Below, piece by piece: positions 33,341-42,178 of a DNA stretch of 64,000 bases. The position numbers and the translations under genes are program-made. Below the pieces are notes generated by a model that did not search any database, was not told the DNA's origin, and saw only the letters and a list, made by a program, of their open reading frames with translations. Position 1 is the stretch's first letter, and each line of letters begins with the position of its first letter. Source of the DNA: Spirosoma radiotolerans (GTDB lineage: Bacteria > Bacteroidota > Bacteroidia > Cytophagales > Spirosomataceae); the NCBI RefSeq assembly GCF_000974425.1, contig NZ_CP010429.1, positions 1,612,001-1,676,000 of the forward strand. Direction: 5' to 3'.

Positions 33341-34285
33341 ATGAAAAAAGTGATCATTCTGACGGGCTTGAGTGGCAGCGGGAAGTCGACGTTTGCGCAA
33401 CGATTCTGTCTTGAAAACGCCAATTGGCTCCGCGTCAACCGCGACGATCTACGGCGAAGTCTTCTTCCGGTTTCGCTGGGAACATACTGGAAAACCTGGC
33501 CCGATCAGGAGAAAGACCGCATCGAAACTCTTGTAAATGAGTTGCAGAAAACCGCTATTCTGGACGGGCTCAGGCGGGGCTGGCATGTGCTCATTGACAA
33601 CACCAACCTGCGGCAGCGCTATTTCAACGACTTTCGCAAGCTCCTGATGACGCATTTCGATGAAGTGGAAGTCAGCTACAAACTGATTGATACGCCCCTC
33701 GACGAATGTATCCGACGCGACAGCGCCCGGCCCGATTCAGTAGGCGAGGACGGTATTCGGCGGCAGGCCGAACAATTGGCCACTCTGAAAACTAATTTCA
33801 GGTTTGAGCCGGAAATTGTGCGCCGGAACGCTTTGGCCAACGATCGTGCTTCCGGCTCATCGCTGCCCTACTGCGTGCTGGTCGACATTGACGGTACCGT
33901 AGCGCAACGCGGAGACCGCTCACCATTTGACTGGCACCGGGTGGGCATCGATACGCCGAAGTGGCCAATTATTCGACTGGTGCAGGCGCTAAAGTCGTCG
34001 GGCTACACGATTATTTTTTTGTCGGGTCGTGATGCCATTTGCCGGTCAGAAACGATGGCTTGGCTTGAGCAGTATTTTGACTGGAAATCGGCCGACTACC
34101 AGTTGTTTATGCGCCCCCGGAATGACAATCGAAAAGATTTTATCGTAAAACATGAACTGTTTGACCAGCACATACGCGACCGCTACCAGGTTGAACTGGT
34201 CATAGACGACCGTCAGCAGGTTGTCGATCTGTGGCGCCGAACCCTCAAGTTAACCTGCGTACAAGTGGATTATGGTGATTTCTAA
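33341..34285 (+). CDS. Polynucleotide kinase / phosphatase-like two-domain protein
   Basis: A 314-aa protein with an N-terminal P-loop kinase and a C-terminal HAD phosphatase, the architecture of T4 Pnkp. Walker A is GLSGSGKST (9-17); NRDDLRRSL (33-41) and IDNTNLRQRYF (85-95) match substrate-binding parts of the PNK kinase. The HAD motif I is DIDGTVAQRG (182-191), and motif II-like FLSGRDA plus the acidic VIDDRQQVVDLWRR are present. It would phosphorylate 5'-OH and remove 3'-phosphate ends of RNA or DNA. An RNA ligase is not nearby. ATG 33341 is preferred over the GTG at 33335. The pairing with pncB is unexplained. Confidence 0.82.
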   Translation: MKKVIILTGLSGSGKSTFAQRFCLENANWLRVNRDDLRRSLLPVSLGTYWKTWPDQEKDRIETLVNELQKTAILDGLRRGWHVLIDNTNLRQRYFNDFRKLLMTHFDEVEVSYKLIDTPLDECIRRDSARPDSVGEDGIRRQAEQLATLKTNFRFEPEIVRRNALANDRASGSSLPYCVLVDIDGTVAQRGDRSPFDWHRVGIDTPKWPIIRLVQALKSSGYTIIFLSGRDAICRSETMAWLEQYFDWKSADYQLFMRPRNDNRKDFIVKHELFDQHIRDRYQVELVIDDRQQVVDLWRRTLKLTCVQVDYGDF

Positions 34286-34634
34286 TGGTCAACCGAGGTT
34301 GTTTTAACGAATACTTTCCTGGGACGGCGAGGACACTGTCCCTTTTGCCGAATAGGCAGGCCATTGCTGATGCTCAGGCGGGCGGTGAAGGCACGGCCCT
34401 CGGCGCCCTCAAAAGCGTTTGGCTTCTCTAGGTAATAATAGGTTACTGGCTTCCTATGAGAAATTATGTTTGGCAAATCATCGCTAATCCAAACTATATT
34501 CTAATTATTTTTTAATTTTGTCTGCCATAGCTTTTGCTTAAAGCGGTGCTCTGGTTACTGTACGGGTACGTAATCCTGGCAAAGCAAAATCCTATGTATG
34601 TCCTCTCTTCTCATTTGAACTAACCTGTTACTCA
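34286..34634. other. Intergenic region with one hairpin-family member
   Basis: About 350 bp. A minus-strand open frame at 34282-34476 has no support. The hairpin at 34321-34342 belongs to the GTG-TCCT-CAC family. The remainder is AT-rich leader of the peptidase gene. Confidence 0.5.
34321..34342. repeat. GTG-TCCT-CAC hairpin, family member 3
   Basis: GGGACGGCG - AGGA - CACTGTCCC: a 9-bp stem with one wobble and one mismatch, sharing the AGGA loop and inner bases with the copies at 55-76, 114-135 and 56058-56081. It lies 36 bp past the stop of the kinase/phosphatase gene. Confidence 0.55.
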
Positions 34635-37130
34635 ATGCTTCACAACAGAACTACTCAACAGCGTGGCTGGATGCTGCTTATTTCCTTGCTGGCGGTTTCG
34701 CTTGCCGGACGCGCGCAGGACGCGTTAACCTACCAAACTCCGCCCAAACCGCTGGCTGATCTGGTGACGATGCCGCCCACTCCCAACGTGAGCATGTCGT
34801 CGAAAGGGGATATGATGCTCATTCTGGAGCAGGCTTCGGCCCCCAGCATTGCCGAACTGGCGCAACCTGAACTCAAACTGGCTGGTTTACGGCTGAATCC
34901 TGCCAATACGGGACCTAGTCGCGCCCGATACATAACGGGTTTGGCGCTTAAAAAGCTGACCGACAAAGATGCGAAAGCCATAACAGGGCTACCGGCCACG
35001 CCCCTCCTTAGCTTCGTTCAATGGTCACCAGACGGAACGAAGGTTGCCTTCGCTAATTCGACGGATAGCCAGATCGAGCTCTACATTGCCGATGTCGCTA
35101 CAGCAGCCGCCAAGAAGGTTGGTTCTGTTGTGCTGAATGCCACGCTGGGTGTACCGTATCACTGGGTATCTGACAGTAAAAATCTGATTGTGAAAACAGT
35201 GCCCGTTACACGTGGTCCGGCCAGTGAGGTGAGCCGGGTACCCGCGGGCCCTACCACCCAGGAAAATGTGGCTGGTGCACGCGGTCAGGCCCCAACTTAC
35301 CAGGATTTGCTGAAAAATCCCTCTGATGAACGGCAATTCGCGTTCTACACGACGGCGCAGGTGGCGCGGGTAGGGCTGGATGGGTCGATGACCAACATTG
35401 GGCAGCCGGGTATTATCCTGTCAACCGATCCGTCGCCGGATGGTAACTATGTTATGATCGAGACGGTCCACACGCCGTTCTCCTACCTGGTGCCGGTTGG
35501 TCGGTTTCCGCTCAAAACGGAAATTTATGCGATGGCCGGTTCACTGGTGAAAAGCCTGAACGATGGCCCTTTGCAGGAAAGCGTTCCGTACAGCCGCGAT
35601 GGCGCTCCCACTGGCCCTCGCGATTTCACCTGGCGGGCCGATGCACCGGCTTCGGTTTATTACACCGTTGCTCAGGACAAAGGCGATCCGAAAGTGAAAG
35701 CCGATATTCGGGATAAGGTTTTTATGATCGACGCTCCGTTCTCGGGGGCGCCCAAAGAAATCTACGCGGCCCAATTCCGGTTCGAAAACTTTGAATGGGG
35801 CAATGAGTCCACCGCGCTGGCAACCGAACGGTGGTGGCAGAACCGCAAAACCATCACCAAAACGGTTAATCCCAGTAATTGGCAGACGGCCGTTCTCTTT
35901 GACCGTTCGTATGAGGACCGCTACACCAACCCCGGCCAGCCCGACACCAAACAGAATCAGTATGGTCGTGATGTGCTGAATCTGCTCCCGAACGGCGAGA
36001 TTCTGATGCTGAACGCAATAGGCTCCTCGCCCCAGGGCGATCGGCCGTTTGTCAGCCTGCTAAACCTGAAAACCAAACAGAGCCGCGAACTTTGGCGGTC
36101 GGCGGCTCCTTATTTTGAGCGCCCTGTGGCTGTTCTGGATGCTACGAAGCAGGTCATTTTGACAACCCGCGAAACCCCCGATGAGAATCCGAATTATTTT
36201 GTCCGGAATCTGAAAGCCCGAATCGCGCCGATTCAGGCAACGTATTTCCCGCATCCTTACCCCCAGTTGAAGGGGGTTCAGAAGCAGCAGCTTCGCTACA
36301 AGCGGGCGGATGGCGTCGAACTGACAGCTACCCTGTATTTGCCCGTCGGTTACAAGAAAGAACAAGGTCCGTTGCCGACGTTTCTGTGGGCTTACCCGGC
36401 CGAATTCAAAAGCAAAGAGGCTGCCAGTCAGGTATCCGGATCGCCCTACCAATTCAACCGGATCAGCTATTGGGGTGGCGCTGCTTTCGTGACGATGGGG
36501 TATGCTATTCTGGACAATGCCAGCATTCCAATTGTGGGCGAAGGCGATAAAGAACCTAACGATACGTATGTGGAGCAACTGGTGTCGAGCGCGAAAGCGG
36601 CCATCGACGAAGGGGTTCGGCTGGGTGTGGTCGATTCGAGCCGCGTGGGTGTGGGCGGGCACTCGTATGGTGCATTCATGACAGCCAACCTGCTGTCGAA
36701 CAGTAAGCTCTTCAAAGGAGGAATTGCCCGGAGTGGCGCTTATAACCGTACGTTGACACCTTTCGGATTTCAGAACGAACAGCGGAGTTACTGGCAGGCA
36801 CCGGATGTGTACAACAAAATGTCGCCGTTTATGAACGCCGATAAAATGAAAACGCCCCTGTTGCTGGTTCATGGCGAAGCCGACAACAACACTGGTACCT
36901 TCCCCATTCAGTCTGAACGGTATTACAACGCCCTCAAGGGCTTTGGAGCTACCACAAGACTGGTGTTTTTGCCCTACGAAAGCCACGGCTACACGGCCAA
37001 GGAGTCGCTTCTGCACATGCTGTGGGAAATGAACGGCTGGCTCGATAAGTACGTTAAAAATCCCGCCCCCTCGGCTACGGGTCAGGCTAACAAAGCCGGA
37101 AAGCTGAGCGGAGGAAACAACGAGAAGTAG
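34635..37130 (+). CDS. Secreted prolyl-oligopeptidase-family (S9) serine peptidase
   Basis: An 831-aa exported peptidase. The signal peptide covers residues 1-27 (WMLLISLLAVSLAGRAQ). The N-terminal beta-propeller (about 30-540) is followed by an alpha/beta-hydrolase catalytic domain. The nucleophile is Ser677 in GVGGHSYGAFMT, the acid is Asp750 in VHGEADNNTG, and the base is His784 in YESHGY. The motif order resembles glutamyl endopeptidase-type S9D proteins. It would degrade peptides in the periplasm or at the surface. Monocistronic with a clear terminator. Confidence 0.92.
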   Translation: MLHNRTTQQRGWMLLISLLAVSLAGRAQDALTYQTPPKPLADLVTMPPTPNVSMSSKGDMMLILEQASAPSIAELAQPELKLAGLRLNPANTGPSRARYITGLALKKLTDKDAKAITGLPATPLLSFVQWSPDGTKVAFANSTDSQIELYIADVATAAAKKVGSVVLNATLGVPYHWVSDSKNLIVKTVPVTRGPASEVSRVPAGPTTQENVAGARGQAPTYQDLLKNPSDERQFAFYTTAQVARVGLDGSMTNIGQPGIILSTDPSPDGNYVMIETVHTPFSYLVPVGRFPLKTEIYAMAGSLVKSLNDGPLQESVPYSRDGAPTGPRDFTWRADAPASVYYTVAQDKGDPKVKADIRDKVFMIDAPFSGAPKEIYAAQFRFENFEWGNESTALATERWWQNRKTITKTVNPSNWQTAVLFDRSYEDRYTNPGQPDTKQNQYGRDVLNLLPNGEILMLNAIGSSPQGDRPFVSLLNLKTKQSRELWRSAAPYFERPVAVLDATKQVILTTRETPDENPNYFVRNLKARIAPIQATYFPHPYPQLKGVQKQQLRYKRADGVELTATLYLPVGYKKEQGPLPTFLWAYPAEFKSKEAASQVSGSPYQFNRISYWGGAAFVTMGYAILDNASIPIVGEGDKEPNDTYVEQLVSSAKAAIDEGVRLGVVDSSRVGVGGHSYGAFMTANLLSNSKLFKGGIARSGAYNRTLTPFGFQNEQRSYWQAPDVYNKMSPFMNADKMKTPLLLVHGEADNNTGTFPIQSERYYNALKGFGATTRLVFLPYESHGYTAKESLLHMLWEMNGWLDKYVKNPAPSATGQANKAGKLSGGNNEK

Positions 37131-37168
37131 AGCACGTGTAATACCCTCGGGTACGATCTTTATTGCAC

Positions 37169-37203
37169 AGCCGGACTGGAATTATTCAGTCCGGCTTTTT
37201 TTG
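37169..37203 (+). terminator. Terminator of the S9 peptidase gene
   Basis: AGCCGGACTG - GAATTATT - CAGTCCGGCT followed by seven T residues, 38 bp after the stop codon. Confidence 0.88.
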
Positions 37204-37442
37204 TGTAAACGTATTGCAAATCCATAAGCCACAGGTGTAGTCTCCTATTGGGTTAAGCGTAGTCCCAGTCTACGTTCAGCAAGCTAGTCAGTATCAGGCA
37301 ACCGAATATCTGTATTTTAATAAGTTTTTTTAAGACTTTATGGTTATTTAGTAATAACATGATAATTTGGTAATGTTAAAATAACATTAAAGAAATGTAG
37401 CAGTACTCTCTTTGCAGTTCGAAAAAAACGCTCATCCTCTGC
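37204..37442. other. AT-rich leader of the TonB-dependent receptor gene
   Basis: About 240 bp before the start codon is strongly AT-rich (37310-37400). A weak TAnnTTTG-like box (TCTCTTTG, about 37407-37414) precedes the receptor start, with no strong -33 element. This suggests regulated or activator-dependent transcription. Confidence 0.35.
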
Positions 37443-40400
37443 ATGAAAAAACAGCTCTATTTAAGTCTATTATCAGTACTCTTCGTTTATTTCACCATCA
37501 ACAAAGCAGTAGCTCAAACAACACAGGCGTCTATTTCGGGCATTATTACCGAGGGCCAGAAGTCACCCTTGCCGGGGGCAACCGTCCGGGTGCGTAACGA
37601 GTCGACGGGTTTTTCGACCGGGACCGTGACAAACGTAAAAGGTGAATACTTTTTCAAAGAAATTCCGCTCGGCGGCCCATACACGGTAACGGTAACAGCA
37701 GTTGGCTTGGGCGAACAGCGCCGAACGGGTTATATGGTTAACCAGGGTGACGACATCAAGGTTAACCTGACTATGGAGGAAGCTGGGCAGGACCTGGAAG
37801 TCGTACAAGTCGTAGCGTCGGGACTGAAAAACAAAACCGATATTCTGGGTGCGGCTACGGCCATCAACGCCAAAACGCTGGTGTCGTTGCCTGTCAACGG
37901 CCGGAACTTCACACAACTAATCAACCTGTCGCCCCTGACAAACAGCAGCGGTAGCCTGTCGGGGCAACTTGGCTCGTCGACCAACTATACCATCGACGGA
38001 ATGACGGCGAAGAACCCAACCTCGGCCGGTTCGACCACAAGCCGTAGTGGCGCGCCCTATTCTATTTCGATTGAAGCAGTTCGCGAATTCAAGGTGATTA
38101 CCAACCAATACGATGTCGTATACGGTCGGGCCGGGGGCGGCCTGGTGAGTGCTGTAACAAAAGCCGGTACCAACAAACTGACCGGCAGCTTATTTAATTA
38201 CACCCGCGCCAACTGGCTGTCGAGTCAGTACGACATCCGGGGTAACCAACGGAACGTACCGTTCTCGACCAATCAGTTTGGTTTCTCGCTGGGAGGACCG
38301 ATCATTAAAGACAAGCTTCATTACTTTGTGGTCTGGGATCACCAGCAGGATTCACGCCCGCTTATCATCGCTGACGTTCAGACACCCCTCGATGAGAGCC
38401 GGTTCAACGTGACCAACACGACGCTTAACCGTTATGTCGAGATTGCCCGCAGCAAGTATGGCCTTGCCAATACGCAGCAGTTTGGGACGTTCCCTAAAAA
38501 TCGGGGTACTGATGCGGGTTTTGCCCGCATCGACTGGCAGATCAATGCAAACAACCTGCTGACGATCCGTGATAATTACACCAACGACCGCAATAAGCTG
38601 GGTCTGGCCGACAATACGGCTATTAATCTTTATGAATCGTACGGCAACGACTACAATGTCGATAATAGTTTGCTAGCCACGCTTCGCACGACGTTTACGC
38701 CTAAAATTACCAATGAGCTGAAGCTGCAACACCTGTATACGTATCAGAAAAGTAGTCCCGGCGATCAGTTGCCAGCCGCCAATATTCCGCGCAACATTGT
38801 AGAGAACGTGGTATCGACGGTAGATGGACGGACGTTGTCGACCAATATTCAGATGGGCGGTCATCGCTTCGCGCAGGAGGGCTTCACGAATAATGTCTTG
38901 CAACTGGTCGATAACTTCTACTACAACACCGACCGGGTTCAGTATACATTCGGAGTCGATCTGATGTACACGCATGCCAAATCGCTCTATGGTAGCGAAG
39001 TGAACGGTCGTTTTCATTACATCAATGATGCAAATGGCACGGCGCTCGACAACTTCAATAACTTGAAGCCGTACCGTTTCTACCGCGAAGTTCCGCTCGT
39101 GGCCGATCCTACTGTTTACAGCAACATCCTCAATATGGGTGCTTACGGACAACTGAGCACAAGCTTGATGCCAGGCCTGGAGATGACAGCTGGTTTACGT
39201 TTTGACTATTCTGTCTATCCTAAAGCGCAGTTTAATCAGCTGGTATTCGACGAACTGAAACTACGTACCGATAACCAGATCAAAACCTTTATTCTACAGC
39301 CGCGCATTCAGTTTAACTGGGATGTTAACAACCAACACCGCGATTTTGTCCGGTTCGGAGCCGGGGTATTTGCGTCGGACATTAACAACTACATGTTGAT
39401 TAACAACCTGACCTTCGACGGCAAACATTTTGCCACCGTCGACGTACGGGGGGCTAACGTACCATCGCCTGACTTTGCTGCCTATCGGAGCAACTACGCT
39501 AGCATTCCGACGCTGGCGCAGTTTCAGGTGCCAACGATCAACATGACCGGACCAAATGCTAAAGTACCAACGCTGTATAAAGCCAACGTCTCCTATTCAC
39601 GCTTCCTGACCGACAAACTGAAAGTAGGTATTTCCGGGTATATGTCGTTGGGCCGTAATAACTACATGTATGTCGACCGAAATATGGTAGCCGATCCGTT
39701 TTTCCGGCTCGCCAACGAAGCTAACCGGGGTGTGTACGTGCCGCTGGCGTCAATGCCTGCTAACGGGGCCGGCGACTGGCAGTTGGGCCGAATCAGTAAT
39801 CGACTGGGCCGGGTGCTGGAGTTGAACAGTGAAGGCCGCGTCAATCAGTTCGCTGCCGTAGTCGACGCGACCTGGCAGTATTTCCGCGACGGTGAAATTA
39901 CGGCGAGCTATACCTGGAACGACGCCCGCGACAACGTTACCTACAATGGCAACGTGGCTAATACGGCTACACTCGTATTGCCCGTGAAAGATGATCCGCG
40001 TAACTTAAGCAACATGACCTATTCCGACAATCAGTTCCGTAATAAGGTTGTGTTCTACGGTACGTTGCCTTCGTTCTTCGGGATTACACTGGGCGTTCGG
40101 TACACAGGTATTGGTGGTACGCGGTACTCGCTGTTATCGGGTGCCAACACCAACGCTGATTTCGTCGCAACGAACGATCTGGCTTTTGTCTTCGACCGGA
40201 ACAGTGCCGAAGTACCGGCCAACGTTCGGACGGGTCTGCAAACGCTGCTCGACAATCCCGACGCCAGCCAGAGCCTGAAAAACTACATCAACGCCTATTC
40301 AGGTAAGATTGCCGAGCGCAACGGCGGTATCAATGGCTTCTACGGTGTACTTGATATCCGGGCCTTGAAGCGGTTCCGGATTTACAAAAGACATGCTATT

Positions 40401-40640
40401 GAGGTGTCAGCCGATATTTTCAACTTTGCCAACCTGCTGAACCGCAACCGGGGTACGAACCGGTCGCTGGGTACGCAGTCTTTATATGGGCTAGGTATTC
40501 CGGCAACGAGCACGAGTGCTGCCGTGCCGAACTTCAGCCAGGCGACGCAGCAGTATAATTACCGGGTCAATAACTCGGGAGCCGTAACCCCGTCGGGCGA
40601 CCCGTTCCAGATTCAGTTGGGAGCACGGTATAGTTTCTAA
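37443..40640 (+). CDS. TonB-dependent receptor with carboxypeptidase-regulatory domain (Oar type)
   Basis: A 1065-aa outer-membrane protein. The signal peptide spans 1-25 (YLSLLSVLFVYFTINKAVAQ). Residues about 29-115 form a carboxypeptidase-regulatory-like beta-sandwich (ASISGIITEGQKSPLPGATV, ending LTMEEAG). The plug domain follows (about 120-240), with SLPVNGRNFTQLINLSP and EFKVITNQYDVVYGRAGGG as family marks. The 22-strand barrel runs to the terminal aromatic strand QLGARYSF. It lacks an adjacent SusD gene and is of the 'Oar-like' class, so a protein or peptide ligand, or metal complex, is as likely as glycan. The upstream S9 peptidase could process peptides it imports, but that is a conjecture. 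Confidence 0.92.
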   Translation: MKKQLYLSLLSVLFVYFTINKAVAQTTQASISGIITEGQKSPLPGATVRVRNESTGFSTGTVTNVKGEYFFKEIPLGGPYTVTVTAVGLGEQRRTGYMVNQGDDIKVNLTMEEAGQDLEVVQVVASGLKNKTDILGAATAINAKTLVSLPVNGRNFTQLINLSPLTNSSGSLSGQLGSSTNYTIDGMTAKNPTSAGSTTSRSGAPYSISIEAVREFKVITNQYDVVYGRAGGGLVSAVTKAGTNKLTGSLFNYTRANWLSSQYDIRGNQRNVPFSTNQFGFSLGGPIIKDKLHYFVVWDHQQDSRPLIIADVQTPLDESRFNVTNTTLNRYVEIARSKYGLANTQQFGTFPKNRGTDAGFARIDWQINANNLLTIRDNYTNDRNKLGLADNTAINLYESYGNDYNVDNSLLATLRTTFTPKITNELKLQHLYTYQKSSPGDQLPAANIPRNIVENVVSTVDGRTLSTNIQMGGHRFAQEGFTNNVLQLVDNFYYNTDRVQYTFGVDLMYTHAKSLYGSEVNGRFHYINDANGTALDNFNNLKPYRFYREVPLVADPTVYSNILNMGAYGQLSTSLMPGLEMTAGLRFDYSVYPKAQFNQLVFDELKLRTDNQIKTFILQPRIQFNWDVNNQHRDFVRFGAGVFASDINNYMLINNLTFDGKHFATVDVRGANVPSPDFAAYRSNYASIPTLAQFQVPTINMTGPNAKVPTLYKANVSYSRFLTDKLKVGISGYMSLGRNNYMYVDRNMVADPFFRLANEANRGVYVPLASMPANGAGDWQLGRISNRLGRVLELNSEGRVNQFAAVVDATWQYFRDGEITASYTWNDARDNVTYNGNVANTATLVLPVKDDPRNLSNMTYSDNQFRNKVVFYGTLPSFFGITLGVRYTGIGGTRYSLLSGANTNADFVATNDLAFVFDRNSAEVPANVRTGLQTLLDNPDASQSLKNYINAYSGKIAERNGGINGFYGVLDIRALKRFRIYKRHAIEVSADIFNFANLLNRNRGTNRSLGTQSLYGLGIPATSTSAAVPNFSQATQQYNYRVNNSGAVTPSGDPFQIQLGARYSF

Positions 40641-40644
40641 GCGG

Positions 40645-40690
40645 GCTTTTTTAGTCTCGCCGGATTATAACCCGGCGAGACTAAAAAAGC
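40645..40690. terminator. Very strong bidirectional terminator
   Basis: A perfect 19-bp stem (40645-40663 with 40672-40690) whose outer bases are GCTTTTTT / AAAAAAGC and whose inner core is AGTCTCGCCGG. It starts 4 bp after the receptor stop and ends 55 bp before the next gene, so it can end transcripts from either direction. Confidence 0.85.
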
Positions 40691-40745
40691 GTAGGATTCC
40701 TGCAGTTTATTTACCCAATCTAAATTACTCCAAGACGTGAATACA

Positions 40746-41609
40746 ATGAAAAATATAGGATTACTGGCGTTGTTGCTGGGTTCGCACCTGCTGATAGCTC
40801 AACCAAATTTTAACCGGGAAGGTCACCGGGGCGCTCGTGGGCTCATGCCGGAGAATACGGTTCGGGCCATGAAAAAGGCGATGGACCTGGGCGTTCAAAC
40901 GCTGGAACTGGATGTGGTAATTTCAAAAGATAAGCAGGTTGTTGTATCGCATGACAATTATATGTCGTCGGATATTTCCCTGAAGCCGGATGGTTCGCCC
41001 GTTACGGCCGAAGAGCAGAAGAAAATCAATCTCTATCAGTTGACCTACGCAGACATCAAGAAGTATGATGTTGGGAGTAAGCCGCATCCACAGTTTGCGC
41101 AGCAGCAGAAATTTCCGGCCTACAAGCCACTGCTTTCAGAATTGATCGACTCGGTTAATACATATGCCAAAGCGAAGGGACTCCCCCTGCCTATGTTCAA
41201 TATTGAGATTAAATCCAATCCGGCAACCGATGGGGAGTATCATCCTGAACCAACAGAATTCGTCAATCTGGTAATGGCTGTTTTACAAAAGCAGAAGCTT
41301 GGGAAGCGGTTGATCATACAGTCGTTCGATGTCCGGCCGTTGCAACTGATTCATAAGCAGCAGCCCGACATTTCGCTCTCGTACCTGACCGCGAATGCCA
41401 AAACGCTGGATGAAAACCTGGCAGCGCTGGGCTTCAAACCAAATACCTACAGCCCTTACTACAAAACGGTAACCGCTGAAACGGTGAAGGCTTGCCATGA
41501 TCAGGGCATGTTGATTATTCCCTGGACGGTCAATACAAAAGCCGAAATAGACAGCCTCAGGCAATTGGGTGTAGATGGCATCATCTCCGATTACCCGAAT
41601 CTGTTCTAA
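40746..41609 (+). CDS. Glycerophosphodiester phosphodiesterase, secreted
   Basis: A 287-aa GDPD-family enzyme hydrolysing glycerophosphodiesters to glycerol-3-phosphate plus an alcohol. The signal peptide is residues 1-19 (MKNIGLLALLLGSHLLIAQ). Active-site motifs: GHRGARGLMPENT (His27, Arg28, Glu37), ELDVVISKDKQVVVSHD (Glu54, Asp56, His69). The late motif WTVNTKAEIDSLRQLGVDGI (about 259-278) is the standard C-terminal GDPD segment. I choose ATG 40746, which gives a clean signal peptide, over a GTG three codons upstream. Probably periplasmic. Confidence 0.92.
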   Translation: MKNIGLLALLLGSHLLIAQPNFNREGHRGARGLMPENTVRAMKKAMDLGVQTLELDVVISKDKQVVVSHDNYMSSDISLKPDGSPVTAEEQKKINLYQLTYADIKKYDVGSKPHPQFAQQQKFPAYKPLLSELIDSVNTYAKAKGLPLPMFNIEIKSNPATDGEYHPEPTEFVNLVMAVLQKQKLGKRLIIQSFDVRPLQLIHKQQPDISLSYLTANAKTLDENLAALGFKPNTYSPYYKTVTAETVKACHDQGMLIIPWTVNTKAEIDSLRQLGVDGIISDYPNLF

Positions 41610-41673
41610 GCTTCGTTTTTGGGCAGGACAGTTGTTCAGTATACATTCGTTAGCTGTTTAGAATTGAGTAAAC

Positions 41674-41764
41674 GAGTGTGTTTTTGTCATCCCGACAAAG
41701 AAGGGATCATAAAGTCGCCTGTCACCGAAGATCCCTCCTTTGTCGGGATGACAAAAACACACTC
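41674..41764. repeat. MITE-like 35-bp inverted repeat
   Basis: Two 35-nt arms (41674-41708 and 41730-41764) are complementary at 34 positions, separated by 21 bp. The arms contain TTTTTGTCATCCCGACAAAG and AAGGGATC. Such 'TCATCCCGAC' hairpins behave like short non-autonomous mobile or REP elements. The whole unit of 91 bp carries no coding sequence. Confidence 0.75.
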
Positions 41765-41833
41765 ATTTTAAGTAGTTTATTGACAAGAATAAAAATCCTA
41801 AACAGGATACATCTGTTAATTTGACGCTAGCAG

Positions 41834-41867
41834 AAGCCGGGAGGAGGTAAAACTCGCCCGGCTTTTT
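41834..41867 (+). terminator. Terminator-like hairpin
   Basis: AAGCCGGG and CCCGGCTT pair across a 15-nt loop, followed by TTT. It lies 225 bp from the upstream stop, with the MITE-like element between, as if the element had been inserted between gene and terminator. Confidence 0.65.
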
Positions 41868-41890
41868 GCGTTGGTCGGTAGCCGTGATTT

Positions 41891-42023
41891 TGTGGTGTCA
41901 ATAGTGCCGTCGGGTTCTTAAACCCGACGGCCAAGATTTCTTAAAACTTGTAGGTACGCTTTACATTTCAATGAGGTTTTGAGAAACCTCACGTGTCAGT
42001 TTTGAGAAACTGACACCACCACA
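41891..42023. repeat. Nested triple-hairpin cassette
   Basis: Three perfect stem-loops follow one another: GCCGTCGGGTT/CTTA loop (41906-41931), TGAGGTTT/TGAG loop (41972-41991) and GTGTCAGTTT/TGAG loop (41993-42016). The outermost sequences TGTGGTGTCA (41891-41900) and TGACACCACCACA (42011-42023) are also complementary, so the cluster can close as one large cruciform. It is followed by 155 bp to the nadE start. Confidence 0.75.
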
Positions 42024-42178
42024 CGACAGATTTTAGTGCCATTTTCCAACACATTCCCGCGTCATCAAATCTATTTTCGCCCATCTTTGTTATCCCTACA
42101 ACGTTGATCTAACTACTGAATGAACTGGGCGAGGCTTCTTCGTCGTAACGCCAATCATTTGCTCTTTCGCTATTATAC

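Larger units (their letters stand above)
41610..42178. other. Repeat-rich intergenic region, about 570 bp
   Basis: Between the phosphodiesterase and nadE there is no coding frame, but there is a MITE-like palindrome (41674-41764), a terminator-like hairpin (41834-41867) and a nested hairpin cluster (41891-42023). Confidence 0.8.

Noticed and set aside
34282-34476. 64-codon minus-strand frame
   Set aside because: Its 3' end overlaps the last codons of the kinase/phosphatase gene on the other strand; it spans a hairpin-family element and has no motif.
36060-37016. 318-codon open frame on the minus strand
   Set aside because: It lies wholly antisense to the catalytic half of the S9 peptidase, which has an intact triad and signal peptide. 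The antisense product has a composition typical of a shadow frame.
38673-39152. 159-codon minus-strand frame
   Set aside because: Shadow of the TonB-dependent receptor barrel.
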